Part shown: positions 26,141 through 35,882 of the stretch, in pieces
Layout: the number at the start of each line of letters is the position of its first letter
How positions within the stretch are numbered: the stretch's first letter is position 1
NCBI GenBank assembly: GCA_963841415.1
Contig: CAWJCN010000004.1
Coordinates: 434,001 to 498,000, forward strand
Direction of reading: 5' to 3'
Origin: DASUAS01 sp963841415
Lineage (GTDB): Bacteria; Actinomycetota; Acidimicrobiia; IMCC26256; DASPTH01
Length of the DNA: 64,000 nt
Translations under genes and position numbers: made by a program
Notes under the pieces: generated by a model
What the model was told of the DNA's origin: nothing
Database searches by the model: none
Seen by the model: the letters and a program-made list of their open reading frames with translations, nothing else

Positions 26141-27304
26141 TCAGCCCGCCTTGCGCAGGACCGCGATCAGGTTGCCCTCGCCCTCCCGCGGCCCGCACCC
26201 GCCGACCTGCTCCACGCCCAGCGGCACCCGCTCGTTGGCGAGGCGCAGGAACTCGGCGAAGGAGCCCTCGTCCCACACGTGGGCGTGGATCGTGTGGCGC
26301 CGCTGCTCCTCGAGGAGCGCCGCCCGCGCGTCGGCGTCGTCGGGGATGGGCATCCCGACGCCTTCCAGGTAGTCGACGATGTGGTCGTCCGCGACCTCGG
26401 TGACGCCGCGCTCGTAGTGATCCCAGAGGTGTGCGAACGGAGTGAGGTCGCGCCGGCTGTCGAACGCGTAGTCACGGTCGGGCACCGCGACGAAGACGAT
26501 GGCCCCCGGTCGCATGATGCGGGTGACGTTGGCGAGGAACGCGAGCGGGTTCGCGAGGTGCTCCATCACGCCGTTGGCGACGATGAAGTCGAAGTCGTGC
26601 GCCGCGAGCTCGGACAGGTCGCTCTGATTCAGGTCGACGCGCAGGGTGACGTCGACCATCTGGTCGCCGTAGTGCTCCTTGATCTCGGGAAAGACCTCGT
26701 AGAGGTCCTCGTTGAGGAAGTGGTCGGCGTAGGTCATGTCACATGACGGGTCGACCGCGAGCGGCGAGTGCAACGCGCCGAACTCGAGACCACGACCGTG
26801 GAGATGCTCGCGGGCGAGAGCGATCATGGGCGGCGGCACCGCGCTGAACGTCTCCAGCAACCCGAGGTCGGCGTCGGGTGAGAGCTCGAACACCCCCGCC
26901 CGCGCGATCGACCCGTCGACCTCGAATTCGACCTCCACCGGGAGCGGCTGGTCGAACGGGGGCAGGTCGACATAGTGCGAGAACCCGCGGGCGGCGACGA
27001 ACCCGTGGACGCCACCGAGCGCGGCGACGACGTCGGGTCGCTCGCCGACCATCGGCAGCTCAGCCCACGGATCGTCACCGAGCTTGACGCGCGCCACGAC
27101 ACGGCGCGGCGTCGCCGACGCCCGCAGCCCGACCCAGCCCGAGAACCGCGCCCGTTGCAACGTGTGCGCGGTGACCACGCGCTTGGTGGGCAGCTCGACG
27201 AAGGCGTAGTAGGGCGGCGTACGCCGGACGCGGAGGAACTTGCGGCTGACGACGAGCGGTCCGACGCGGCGACGGGTGGGCGGGTACATCTCGAAGCTGG
27301 TCAT
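26141..27304 (-). CDS. SAM-dependent methyltransferase with extra N-terminal domain
   Basis: A 387-aa protein. Residues ~1-185 form a beta-rich region (RKFLRVRRTPPYYAFVELPT, ARVKLGDDPWAELP) with no family I recognise. Residues ~190-387 look like a class I methyltransferase: LEFGALHSPLAVD stands at motif I, then DFDFIVANGVMEHLANP, and VTRIMRPGAIVFVAVPDRD. The motif I glycines are weak, as in glycan-linked methyltransferases. It is divergent from another methyltransferase gene at 27444. A TATCCT box (27355-27360) could be its promoter. Confidence 0.75.
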   Translation of the reverse strand: MTSFEMYPPTRRRVGPLVVSRKFLRVRRTPPYYAFVELPTKRVVTAHTLQRARFSGWVGLRASATPRRVVARVKLGDDPWAELPMVGERPDVVAALGGVHGFVAARGFSHYVDLPPFDQPLPVEVEFEVDGSIARAGVFELSPDADLGLLETFSAVPPPMIALAREHLHGRGLEFGALHSPLAVDPSCDMTYADHFLNEDLYEVFPEIKEHYGDQMVDVTLRVDLNQSDLSELAAHDFDFIVANGVMEHLANPLAFLANVTRIMRPGAIVFVAVPDRDYAFDSRRDLTPFAHLWDHYERGVTEVADDHIVDYLEGVGMPIPDDADARAALLEEQRRHTIHAHVWDEGSFAEFLRLANERVPLGVEQVGGCGPREGEGNLIAVLRKAG

Positions 27305-27386
27305 GGGGCGCGAATTCGGGGAGGGCGCTCGCCGCGGGCGGAGCAGGTGCAGCGAGGATAACCGGACCGTTGCGTCGGGGCGGCGG

Positions 27387-27392
27387 TACCAT
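27387..27392 (+). promoter_or_regulatory. -10 box (TACCAT) for the 27444 methyltransferase
   Basis: TACCAT on the plus strand, ~52 nt before the ATG. Just beside it, TATCCT at 27355-27360 faces the other way, so the 139-nt gap probably holds divergent promoters. Confidence 0.35.
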
Positions 27393-27443
27393 CCGCGAGC
27401 GAGCGCGTCCCCGCCCCCTCGACCCCCCGGGAGTAGCCCAGTC

Positions 27444-28145
27444 ATGCCCGAACTGCCGCACGCGCGGTTGAAACCAGGGCTCAACTACGAGCGGCTCTAC
27501 GAGTTCCGGCACCGGCGCGTCTACCGCGACGATCGCGTGGCGGTGTGGAAGGAGATCGCTCCGTACGTGTACGAGCTGATGGAACGCCCGGAGCGGGTCC
27601 TCGACCCCGCGGCAGGATGGGGAGAGTTCATCAACGCGGTGCCGGCGGCCGAGCGCTGGATGGTCGACGCGGTCGAGTTCCCGGAGCACCACCGTGATCC
27701 GTCGGTCAAGGCGATCTTCGCCGACATCCGCGACGTCGAACTGCCGCCTGCGTACTTCGAGGGCGTGTTCGTCTCCAACTTCCTCGAGCACCTCGCGACG
27801 CCCGACGACATCGCCGGCTTCCTCGCGCAGATGCGCGAGACGATCGCACCCGGTGGGCGCATCGTCGTGATGGGCCCGAACTTCAAGTACGCATGGAAGG
27901 AATACTTCGATTTCGCCGACCATGTGCTCGCGCTCACCCACGTGACGGTGCTCGAGCACCTTGCTGCCGCGGGGTTCGAGGTGGGTTCCGTCATCCCCCG
28001 GTTCCTCCCGTACTCGTTCACAGGGAGGCTCCCGGCTTGGCCGGTGCTCACCCGCCTGTACCTCCGCGTTCCCGCGGCGTGGCACCTATTCGGGAAGCAA
28101 TTCCTGGTCGTCGGCCGCGCGCCAGGCGGTGCGGCAGGGACGTGA
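27444..28145 (+). CDS. Class I SAM-dependent methyltransferase
   Basis: A 233-aa protein with a methyltransferase core: motif I is VLDPAAGWGEF (a variant of LDxGxGxG), then FVSNFLEHLATPDDIAGFL and TIAPGGRIVVMGPNFKYAW. GGGAG before ATG 27444 is a fair ribosome-binding site. Likely substrates are polysaccharide sugars or lipid-linked intermediates, from context only. Its stop overlaps the next gene's GTG by 4 nt (GTGA). Confidence 0.82.
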   Translation: MPELPHARLKPGLNYERLYEFRHRRVYRDDRVAVWKEIAPYVYELMERPERVLDPAAGWGEFINAVPAAERWMVDAVEFPEHHRDPSVKAIFADIRDVELPPAYFEGVFVSNFLEHLATPDDIAGFLAQMRETIAPGGRIVVMGPNFKYAWKEYFDFADHVLALTHVTVLEHLAAAGFEVGSVIPRFLPYSFTGRLPAWPVLTRLYLRVPAAWHLFGKQFLVVGRAPGGAAGT

Positions 28146-30147
28146 GCGCCACGGAGGACGATCCGCCGCCGGGACTGCAACGTGGTCGGCGGCGCGCACT
28201 GCCGCGCTCATCGGCCGCAGAGGGCACGACTCCCGACATGTCATCTCGGCTCACCCGGTGGTCAGCCGTCGCCGTCGCTGTTCTTGCGCTGCTCCACCTC
28301 GCGCTCGGTGCACTCGATCCCGCGAGCGCACACGACGTCGCGAGCGGAACCTTCTCGGCCGGCGCCAGCGTCATGTGGATGGCGCGGATCGTCATCGCGG
28401 CCGGAGCAGGCGTGTGCTTCCTCCTCGGCCCCGGCTTGGTGTGGCGGCAGGTTCACCGTGAGGGTGTGATCAGGAACACCGCGTTCGTCTGGATCCCCGG
28501 CGCGCTCTACCTGCTCATCGCGGCGACCATCGCTTGGGGACTCGCGGGGACCGTCGACCCGGCAACGACATGTGCACTCCTCGTTCTGCCGGTGCCGATC
28601 GCAGTGCTGTGGTGCGCGCCACGTTGGCGCTCTCACCTGATACCGACTGGCGAGCGCACCGCGCTCGTCTTGTTCCTGTTCGTGTTCACGATCGGGCTCG
28701 GCGTGTCCACGTGGTCGGTGGGACCGGAGGGTGAGCTCTACGGCGGCACCATCTCGCGCACCCTCGAGGCAGGACCGCGGAGCGACTCGCGCATCTCCTA
28801 CAACGTCATCGCGCTCCTCGCGCACGGTGACGCGCCGTACGGGACTCAGGGAGTCGCCTACTACGCCCCCTACAACTTCTACGCCCGTGGCCCCATCGCC
28901 GGTCTGGCTGCCGGAGCGGTCGTGATGTCGGGCGGGGCCTCACCGGGCGCGCGAATCCGGACGCGACCTGGGAGCCGTTCGACCGACAAGGCTTCATGAC
29001 CTATCGGATGTTCATGATGCTGCTGAACGCGACCGCGATTCTCTCGGTGTTCGGCCTGGCGACGACCTTCCTGCGAACACGCTTCGCAACCGCAGCCACC
29101 GCACTCGTGGCACTCTCGCCGTTCGTGATCTACGAGGTGTACTTCACGTGGCCGAAGCTCCTCGCCGCGTCGTACACCCTCGCGGCGGCAGTCGCGCTTC
29201 TGCAACGGCGACCGCTGCTCGCAGGACTCGTGTTAGGTCTCGCGTATCTCGCGCACCCGAGTGCGCTCTTCGCCGTTCCGGCGCTGCTCCTCGCCTGGCT
29301 CGTGCTCCGGCAGCTGGGTGCGGAGCGCCTTCCCGTGACGGCATCGGACGCCGAAACGGGGTGTGGAGGGCCCCCCGGCCTCTGGCGTTGGTGCGTTGAC
29401 ACACTTGTCGTCGCCGTCGGGTTGGGCGCGGTGTACCTCGGTTGGCGAGCGCTCAATGCCGGACACGTCGTCGACTACTTCAACGACTACCTCGGCACTG
29501 CGTACGGAAAGGTGGACGCGCCGTTGTCCGATTGGATTCACAGCCGTCTCCATCTGACGGCGAATTCGTTCATCCCCTTCCGTCAGGTGTTCGCCGATCC
29601 GCACGACGAGTTCACCAACGTGGTCGGGGGACAATCGCCGTTCATCGTCAGGCTCGGCGCGCAATGGCGGACCACCGTGACCGTCGGCGTCGGCGTGCTC
29701 TACCTCCCCATGTTCCTGTACGGCCTGGCGCGATTCGTGCGACGAGCGGCACTCCTGTCCCTTGCGCTGCTCGTGCTGCCCACGGTTGGCTTCATCATCT
29801 TCTGGGGCGCGGACGTCACCGGCATACTGCAGGAAGGGATGCACTCACTCTTCCTCCTCGCCATCCTTGCTTCCTTCGTCGGTCACACCGTCGTCTCGCA
29901 CTCTTCGCGCATCAGCCGATGGGTACGGTTCAGTTCCACAGCACGCGTCGTCGAGGTGCTCTTCGTGGCGATGGTTCCGACCATCGCGACGAACGCGCTC
30001 TTCAGTGCACCGGTCTTCCGCATCACCGACCTCTTCGGGTTGGGTCTGATCGTCTTCGGCGCGCTCGGACTCGCGATTCTCAGTTGGCGTGCGTTCGCAC
30101 CCGATCGAATTGCAGCGATCGAAGCCGTGACTCCGAGCCTGACCTGA
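28142..30147 (+). pseudogene. Polytopic membrane protein, GT-C-like, split by a frameshift
   Basis: Two adjacent open frames make one plausible ~668-residue membrane protein. The first (from GTG 28142, overlapping the methyltransferase stop as GTGA) has TMs from ~40 and ends its sensible sequence near YGTQGVAYYAPYNFYARGPI and AGAVVMSG. The second frame is already protein-like before its first ATG (NPDATWEPFDRQGFMTYRMF) and continues with ~8 TMs to 30147. A one-base change within 28930-28955, in a G-rich run, would restore one frame. It resembles glycosyltransferase-like membrane proteins with long periplasmic loops; no catalytic motif is certain. ATG 28238 is an alternative start. Confidence 0.7.
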
Positions 30148-30227
30148 TCGCCGGGTCCACGGAGGGGCGAGACTACGATCCGCGTCTCGTTCCCGACCCT
30201 CAACCGCTCGCGGAAGTCGTCCACTTC

Positions 30228-31991
30228 ATGCCGGAAGCTCCCGACCCCGCCCCGACGCAGGGCCTCGACGACGGCCCGCCAGCGGCGTCACGGCTGATCG
30301 AGCGGGCCGCGCGCTGGTCGGCTCGGCAGTGGGCGACCGGGCTGCACGTGGTGTCGCTGGTGGTCGGCTTCTTCGTGCTGCTGTGGGTCGACCGTCACCA
30401 GTGGTTCTCGGGCGACGAGTGGGACTTCCTCCTGAAGCGCGGCCTCCTCGGCCACAGCGCGCTCGGGCTCCTCGATCCGCACAACGAGCACTGGTCGACC
30501 GGTCCGATCCTCGTGTACCGCGCGCTGTACTCGGTGTTCGGGGTGCGCAGCTACACGCCGTACCTCGTCGTGCTGTTCCTCTTGCAGGTGCTCGTCGCCC
30601 ACCTGCTGTGGCGGATCATGCTGCGCGCCGGCGTCCACCCCCTCGTCGCGACTGCCGCCGCCGCGGTGTTCCTGGTCATCGGCGCCGGCTGGGAGAACCT
30701 GGTCAACGCGTTCCAGTTGTCGTTCCTCGGCTCGGTCGCGTTCGGACTCCTCGCGCTGCTCCTCATGCCGGAACACGGCCGCTTCGAACGGCGCGACGTG
30801 TACGGCTGGATCCTCAACGTGCTCGCGCTCACGTTCTCGGGCGTCGGGATCACGATGGTGCTCATCACCGGTGGCGCGGCGCTCGCCCGCCGCGGATGGC
30901 GCGTCGCGCTCGCGGTCGTGTCGGTGCCCGGGGTCGTCTACCTGCTCTGGTACGCAGGGTGGGGGCGCGACGCCGACTCGGTGGCACAGGAATCCCTGAC
31001 CACCGCGCTGCAGCACTCCCCCGCGTTCGTGTGGCACGGGTTGGCCGAAGCCGTCGACGCGACCACGGGTTTGGCCGGCACCGGCCCCGTGCTCCTCGTC
31101 CTGCTCGCGATCTGGCTCGTGAAGGTGGTGCGACCCGAGCGCGAACCCTGGCCGATGGTGCTGATGCTCGCGGTCGGCGCCCCGGTGTTCCTGTTCCTCG
31201 CCAGCATCCGCCGCTCGGGACTCGGCATCGGCGCCGCGGCCGCGCCCCGGTACCTCTGGGTGATCGTCGCGCTGCTCGTCCCGGTCGCGGCGCTGGCCGC
31301 GTCGCGGCTGCTCGACGGCCGACCGCTCGCGGTGCCGGCCGGCCTCGTCGCCACCGCACTGCTCCTGACCGTCGCGCTCAGCACGCTCAACAGCAACGCC
31401 TCCGCCATCGCGGGGACCAAGGAGGAGAACGAACGCCGCCTCGTCGCCGCGGTCGACCTGCTGCGGTCGGGCGCACCCGTCGTCTCCGAGTACCCGCTCC
31501 CCGAGCTCAACCCCGACATCACGAACCAGCCGCTGCGCGCCCTCGCGCGCGACGGCAAGCTGCCCGACGTCGCGACCGACGCCGCCGACGAGCTCACGGC
31601 GGCAGCGTTCCTGCAGGTCGCCGGATCGCTGAACGGTCACCCCGCGTCGATCGCGCGCGGCGACGCCCAGATCGTGCAGGTCGAGGGCGCGAGCGCGGCA
31701 CCGACCCGTGGTGAGCGCGCGTGCGTGACCGTGTCCCCGACGTCGGACGATCCCGAGGTGGTGCTCTCGTTCGCGGCGCCCGGGCACTTCTCCGCACGCC
31801 CGGAGCACAGCGGCGTCTACGTGACACAACTCGAGGCGCCCGAGGGCGGCGCCCGCAGCTTGCCGCGGTCGTGGCCGGTGCCGGGCGGCGAGCGCCTGGC
31901 GATGAGCGTCAGCACCACCGAGGCGCGCCTGCGCGTCACCGTGCCCGTCGACGGCGACACGACGCTCTGCAACGTCGTCCCACCGACCTGA
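30228..31991 (+). CDS. GT-C-like membrane protein with C-terminal extracytoplasmic domain
   Basis: A 587-aa protein with ~11 hydrophobic segments (residues ~40-410) and a ~160-residue hydrophilic tail. The first loop after TM1 holds WFSGDEWDFLLKRG, whose acidic DEWD fits the catalytic loop of GT-C glycosyltransferases. The tail contains two Cys (ACVTVSPT, LCNVVPP) that could form a disulfide outside the membrane. A TACGAT hexamer at 30174-30179 might be its -10 box. The gap to the previous stop is 80 nt. Confidence 0.75.
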   Translation: MPEAPDPAPTQGLDDGPPAASRLIERAARWSARQWATGLHVVSLVVGFFVLLWVDRHQWFSGDEWDFLLKRGLLGHSALGLLDPHNEHWSTGPILVYRALYSVFGVRSYTPYLVVLFLLQVLVAHLLWRIMLRAGVHPLVATAAAAVFLVIGAGWENLVNAFQLSFLGSVAFGLLALLLMPEHGRFERRDVYGWILNVLALTFSGVGITMVLITGGAALARRGWRVALAVVSVPGVVYLLWYAGWGRDADSVAQESLTTALQHSPAFVWHGLAEAVDATTGLAGTGPVLLVLLAIWLVKVVRPEREPWPMVLMLAVGAPVFLFLASIRRSGLGIGAAAAPRYLWVIVALLVPVAALAASRLLDGRPLAVPAGLVATALLLTVALSTLNSNASAIAGTKEENERRLVAAVDLLRSGAPVVSEYPLPELNPDITNQPLRALARDGKLPDVATDAADELTAAAFLQVAGSLNGHPASIARGDAQIVQVEGASAAPTRGERACVTVSPTSDDPEVVLSFAAPGHFSARPEHSGVYVTQLEAPEGGARSLPRSWPVPGGERLAMSVSTTEARLRVTVPVDGDTTLCNVVPPT

Positions 31992-32012
31992 ATCGGCCGC
32001 GTGCGCCCGGCG

Positions 32013-32018
32013 TAACAT
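32013..32018 (+). promoter_or_regulatory. -10 box (TAACAT) fixing the GTG start at 32025
   Basis: TAACAT ends exactly 6 nt before GTG 32025, ideal leaderless spacing, and supports this start for the methyltransferase gene. Confidence 0.55.
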
Positions 32019-32024
32019 GCGCCC

Positions 32025-32986
32025 GTGCCCGAAGCTGCGTCAGGTGACGGCGACCCCGCCGCGAGCAACGAAGGCCTCGCCTTCGGCGAGTACTACTACG
32101 CGCACGACTGCGGGATCCCGTACGAGCGCAACGAGCACTGGAACCGCTTCTTCGCCCAGATCGCCGACCGCATCGTCGTCTCGCTGCAACCCGCCACCAT
32201 GCTCGACGCCGGCTGCGCGATCGGGATGTTGGTCGAGGCGATGCGGGCGCGCGGCGTCGAGGCGTACGGCATCGACGTCTCCGAGTGGGCGATCGAGAAC
32301 GTGCCCGACGACGTGCGCCAGTATTGCCGGCAGGGCTCGTTGGCCGACACGATCGACGGGCACTACGACCTCGTGACGTGCGTCGAGGTGATCGAGCACA
32401 TCCCGCAGCCCGACGACGCGCTGGCCATCGAGCAGCTGTGCGCGGTCAGCGACCGCGTCCTGATCTCGTCGTCGCCGCACGACTACTCCGAGCCCACCCA
32501 CGTCACCGTGCGGCCCCAGGAGGAGTGGGCCGCGTTGTTCGCCGGGCAAGGGTTCGTACGCGACCTCGACTTCGACGCCACGTTCCTCACACCGTGGGCC
32601 GCGCTCTACCGACGGAGCGACGCGCCTCTTCCCGAGGTCGTGCGCCGCTACGAGCGCAAGCTCGTGCGCACCCAGGACGAAGCGGCGCAGCTGCGTGCGC
32701 GAGCGCTCCAGATGCAGGACCAACTCGAGAAGGACTACTCGGCGGCGTCGGTCGGCGAGCTGCGCCAGGAGCTGCTGACCACGCGCGAAGAGCTGGTGAC
32801 GGTCACCGCCGAGGCCGGCACCGCGGCGGGCGCATCCGCGAGCTCGAGGACGAGCAGGAGGCCTACCGGGGCGCGGCCGACGAGCTCGCCGGGTTCAAGC
32901 GCTCGAAGGTGTGGAGCAGCTTCAAGCTGTACGCGGCGCTCCGCGTCAAGTTCGCCCGCGTCGTGGACAGGCTGCTCGGCCGTTGA
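32025..32986 (+). pseudogene. SAM-dependent methyltransferase with coiled-coil tail (frameshifted)
   Basis: Residues ~15-215 are a class I methyltransferase (motif I MLDAGCAIG, then YDLVTCVEVIEHIPQPDDAL). After YRRSDAPLPEVVRRYERKL comes a coiled coil. The starting frame turns to low-complexity nonsense after TVTAEAGTAAG, whereas the next frame continues with RIRELEDEQEAYRGAADEL and FKRSKVWSSFKLYAALR, ending in a TGA that overlaps the next gene. One base gained or lost in 32821-32832 therefore splits the gene. The methyltransferase domain lies before the break and could still work. Tails of this type are common in polysaccharide-linked methyltransferases. Confidence 0.8.
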
Positions 32987-34563
32987 GCACGGCCACACCC
33001 CCCGATCTCTCTCTGATCGTCCTCGGCGCGGGTCCGTTCGGCGCGCCAGCCTCCGACGCGTCGTTCGGGATCGAGATCGTCGACTGCGCCGGTGACGGCG
33101 GCGACGCGCGACGCGGCGCCCTCCGACGAGCTCGCGGACGGTTCGTCGCCTTCGTCGACGCCGGCGACCACCTGCACGCCGACACGGCCGAGGTGCTGGT
33201 ACAGGTTCTTGCCGATGCGCGCGCCGACGTCGCGTACACCGACGACGACGTCGTCGACGCGATCGGTCGCCACCGCGACACCTTTCTCAAGCCGACGTGG
33301 TCACCCGAGCGCCTCCTCGCCCAGAACTACGTCGGTCGCCTCACTGCGGTGCGGAGGGAGCTCGCGGTCGAGGCCGCCGGCGCCAGCGAGCACGACGGCC
33401 GCGTCTTCGAGCACGACCTGCTGCTGCGCGTCACCGAGCTCACCGACCGCATCGAGCACGTCGCCCGCGTCCTCTACCACCACCGCGCGATACGTCACCC
33501 GGTCAACCCCGCCACCGCGTCCGACCGGGTCGCGGTCGTTGCCGACGCCCTGCGCCGGCGCGGCGCGTCGTTGCGAGCCGTGCCGAGCGCCGACCCGGAG
33601 CTCGTACGACTGCTGCCCGCGGTCACTGAGCGTCCGCGCGTCAGCATCGTCATCCCGACCGCCTGCACGACCCGACGGGTGCGCGGCGAGCCGACCGCGC
33701 TCGTGCTCAACTGCATCCGGTCGATCCTCGCCATCACCGACTACCCCGACCTCGAGATCGTGTGCGTGGTCGACGGCTCGGCGCCCGCCGCCGTCCGGCA
33801 GCAGCTGCACGGCATGGAAGCGCTGACCGAGTCGCGCATCGTCAGGATCGTCGGCTTCCACGAGCCGTTCAACTTCTCGGCCAAGATCAACCTGGGCGTC
33901 GCACATTCGTCGGGCGAGCAGCTGCTCCTGCTCAACGACGACATCGAGATCACCGATCCCGGCTGGATCGACACGCTGCTCGCGTTCACGGCCAACCCCG
34001 AGATCGGTGCGGTCGGGCCCCGGCTGCAGTTCGAGGACGGCCGGTTGCAGCACGCCGGGGTCGTCCTCGCCGATGGCCACGCCGGTCATCCCTTCTACGG
34101 ATACCGGCCGGACACGCCGGGCTACTTCGGCGTGCCGCACGTGCTGGCGAACCAGTCGGCGGTCACCGCGGCGTGCATGCTCACGCGACGCGACTGCTTC
34201 GACGAGGTGGGCGGGTTCGCGGCATCGTTCCCGGTCAACTACAACGACGTCGACTACTGCCTGCGACTGCGTCGCCGCGGCTACCGCGTCGTGTACACCC
34301 CCGAGCTTTCGCTCTGGCACTACGAGTCGTCGTCGCGCGGCATCCGCCCCCCGGAACCGCACGAGACCGACCTCATGCAGGAGCGTTGGGGGCCGGTGCT
34401 CTCGAACGACCCGTACTACAGCCCTCGTTTCATCACCGGCGGCAACTACCTGCTGCCCGTCGCCACCGACGACCGCGCCGTCGACGACCCGCCGCTCACC
34501 TACCGCGACTGGGGTCGGCGCTGGATCCGCGATCTCGCCCGGGTGCCGAGCTCGCGGAACTGA
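32983..34563 (+). CDS. GT2 glycosyltransferase with N-terminal glycosyltransferase-like half
   Basis: A 526-aa protein. Residues ~1-200 resemble the end of a GT2-type domain (FVAFVDAGDHLHADTAEVL, AYTDDDVVDA, FLKPTWSPERLLAQNYVGR), the layout seen in large O-antigen transferases. Residues ~215-526 are a full GT2 domain: RVSIVIPTACTTRRV, LLLLNDDIEITDPGWIDTL, and NYNDVDYCLRLRRRGYRV. The start is TTG 32983, chosen because TTGA overlaps the methyltransferase stop; no other start fits. The 3' end overlaps a convergent glycosyltransferase by 64 nt. Confidence 0.85.
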   Translation: MSTATPPDLSLIVLGAGPFGAPASDASFGIEIVDCAGDGGDARRGALRRARGRFVAFVDAGDHLHADTAEVLVQVLADARADVAYTDDDVVDAIGRHRDTFLKPTWSPERLLAQNYVGRLTAVRRELAVEAAGASEHDGRVFEHDLLLRVTELTDRIEHVARVLYHHRAIRHPVNPATASDRVAVVADALRRRGASLRAVPSADPELVRLLPAVTERPRVSIVIPTACTTRRVRGEPTALVLNCIRSILAITDYPDLEIVCVVDGSAPAAVRQQLHGMEALTESRIVRIVGFHEPFNFSAKINLGVAHSSGEQLLLLNDDIEITDPGWIDTLLAFTANPEIGAVGPRLQFEDGRLQHAGVVLADGHAGHPFYGYRPDTPGYFGVPHVLANQSAVTAACMLTRRDCFDEVGGFAASFPVNYNDVDYCLRLRRRGYRVVYTPELSLWHYESSSRGIRPPEPHETDLMQERWGPVLSNDPYYSPRFITGGNYLLPVATDDRAVDDPPLTYRDWGRRWIRDLARVPSSRN

Positions 34564-35882
34564 CCGCGGCGAACGCCCTCGGTCACGATCTGCACGTCGC
34601 GACGGAACCGCACCTTCCAGTGCATCACCTCGACACCCGGCGGCACCGGCGGGTAGTCGTCGCTCACGAGGTCGGGCGCGCGGTGCGGTGCGCGGCAGAA
34701 CCGGAGCAAGGGCTCCAACGCAGCCGACCACCGCATGCCGGCACCGAGGGCCTCGCTCGCAGCCGCGCTCGCGGTGCGGAGGTCTCGGTCGGTCGCGATG
34801 CGGCGCAGTGCATCGGCGAGCGCGGCGACGTCGCTCGGCGGCACGGTGAGGCCGGCGCCGTGCTCGTCGATCAGCTCGGCCAGCGCGTCGCCCTGGGTGG
34901 CAACGACCGGAAGGCCGGCCCACAGGTAGTCAAGGATGCGGGTGCGGAACGAGAACGCGGTCTCCACGTGGTCGAGGTGGGTGCTGATCCCGACGTCGGC
35001 GTCGAGGAAGTAGTTGGCCCGGTCGTCGAAGGCGACCCAGTCCTCGTTGAAGAACACGAACGTGTCGGTGAGGCCGAGCTCGTCGGCCAGCGCCCGCGTC
35101 TCCACCGCCATCCGCATCTCGCCCACGTGGGGGTTGGGGTGCTTCAGCCCGAGGAAGAACAAGCGCAGCGTGGGGATCTCGTCGCGCAGCTCGTTGATCG
35201 CGCGCAGCAGGGTGAGCGGGTCGAACCAGTTGTAGACGCCGCCGCCCCAGAGCAGCACGACGTCATCGGCTCCGATCCCGGGCACCACGCCGCGAATCGC
35301 GTCGCGCGTACGCACCGGTGTTTCGTCGGCCACGCCGAACGGCACCACCGTGATGAGCGACTCGAGGCTCTCGTCCACGTCGTAGTTCGCCGGGTTGATC
35401 CGACCCATCGCCGCGAGCTGCCCGAGCCAGAAGTCGCGTTGCTTCGCCGACGCGCAGAGCATGAAGTCGGCGCGCACCAACTGCTCGTTGAGCACCGAGT
35501 TCACGTCGACGGTGAGGCGCTGCCGGTCGATGGGCGCGAGCTCCCGCGCCTGCTCGAGCAGCTCGAGGTGGAACGGGTCGTAGATGTCGGCGACCACGAC
35601 CTTGTCGCACGTGCGCAACCGGGGGAAGAAGCGCATGAGGTGACCCTGGAAGATGACGACGTCGCACCAGTCGAGGAGCTCGTCGAACGCGGCGGTGTCG
35701 ACGGTTGACGTGGCGAACGCGGGGCTCTCCAGGTCGCACTCGAGCGCGCTCACCAGGTGGACGGTGTGCTCGGTCGACAGCGCGTCGGCGATCTGCCAGG
35801 CGCGGATCGCGGGGCCGGCCATGCGGGCCTTCACCACGTCACCGGTGGCGACGAGGATCCGCCGCCGTTCCCCTTCAGTCAT
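34500..35882 (-). CDS. GT4-like glycosyltransferase
   Basis: A 460-aa GT-B glycosyltransferase. The N-terminal domain begins RILVATGDVVKARMAGPAIR, then DVVIFQGHLMRFFP. The C-terminal domain has LLWGGGVYNWFDPLTLLRA, ADVGISTHLDHVETAFSFRT and ILDYLWAGLPVVATQGDALA, the donor-binding region. It follows the ABC-transporter ATPase with an 8-nt overlap, so it may act on the exported glycan. Its 3' end is antisense to the GT2 gene at 32983-34563. Confidence 0.85.
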   Translation of the reverse strand: MTEGERRRILVATGDVVKARMAGPAIRAWQIADALSTEHTVHLVSALECDLESPAFATSTVDTAAFDELLDWCDVVIFQGHLMRFFPRLRTCDKVVVADIYDPFHLELLEQARELAPIDRQRLTVDVNSVLNEQLVRADFMLCASAKQRDFWLGQLAAMGRINPANYDVDESLESLITVVPFGVADETPVRTRDAIRGVVPGIGADDVVLLWGGGVYNWFDPLTLLRAINELRDEIPTLRLFFLGLKHPNPHVGEMRMAVETRALADELGLTDTFVFFNEDWVAFDDRANYFLDADVGISTHLDHVETAFSFRTRILDYLWAGLPVVATQGDALAELIDEHGAGLTVPPSDVAALADALRRIATDRDLRTASAAASEALGAGMRWSAALEPLLRFCRAPHRAPDLVSDDYPPVPPGVEVMHWKVRFRRDVQIVTEGVRRGQFRELGTRARSRIQRRPQSR

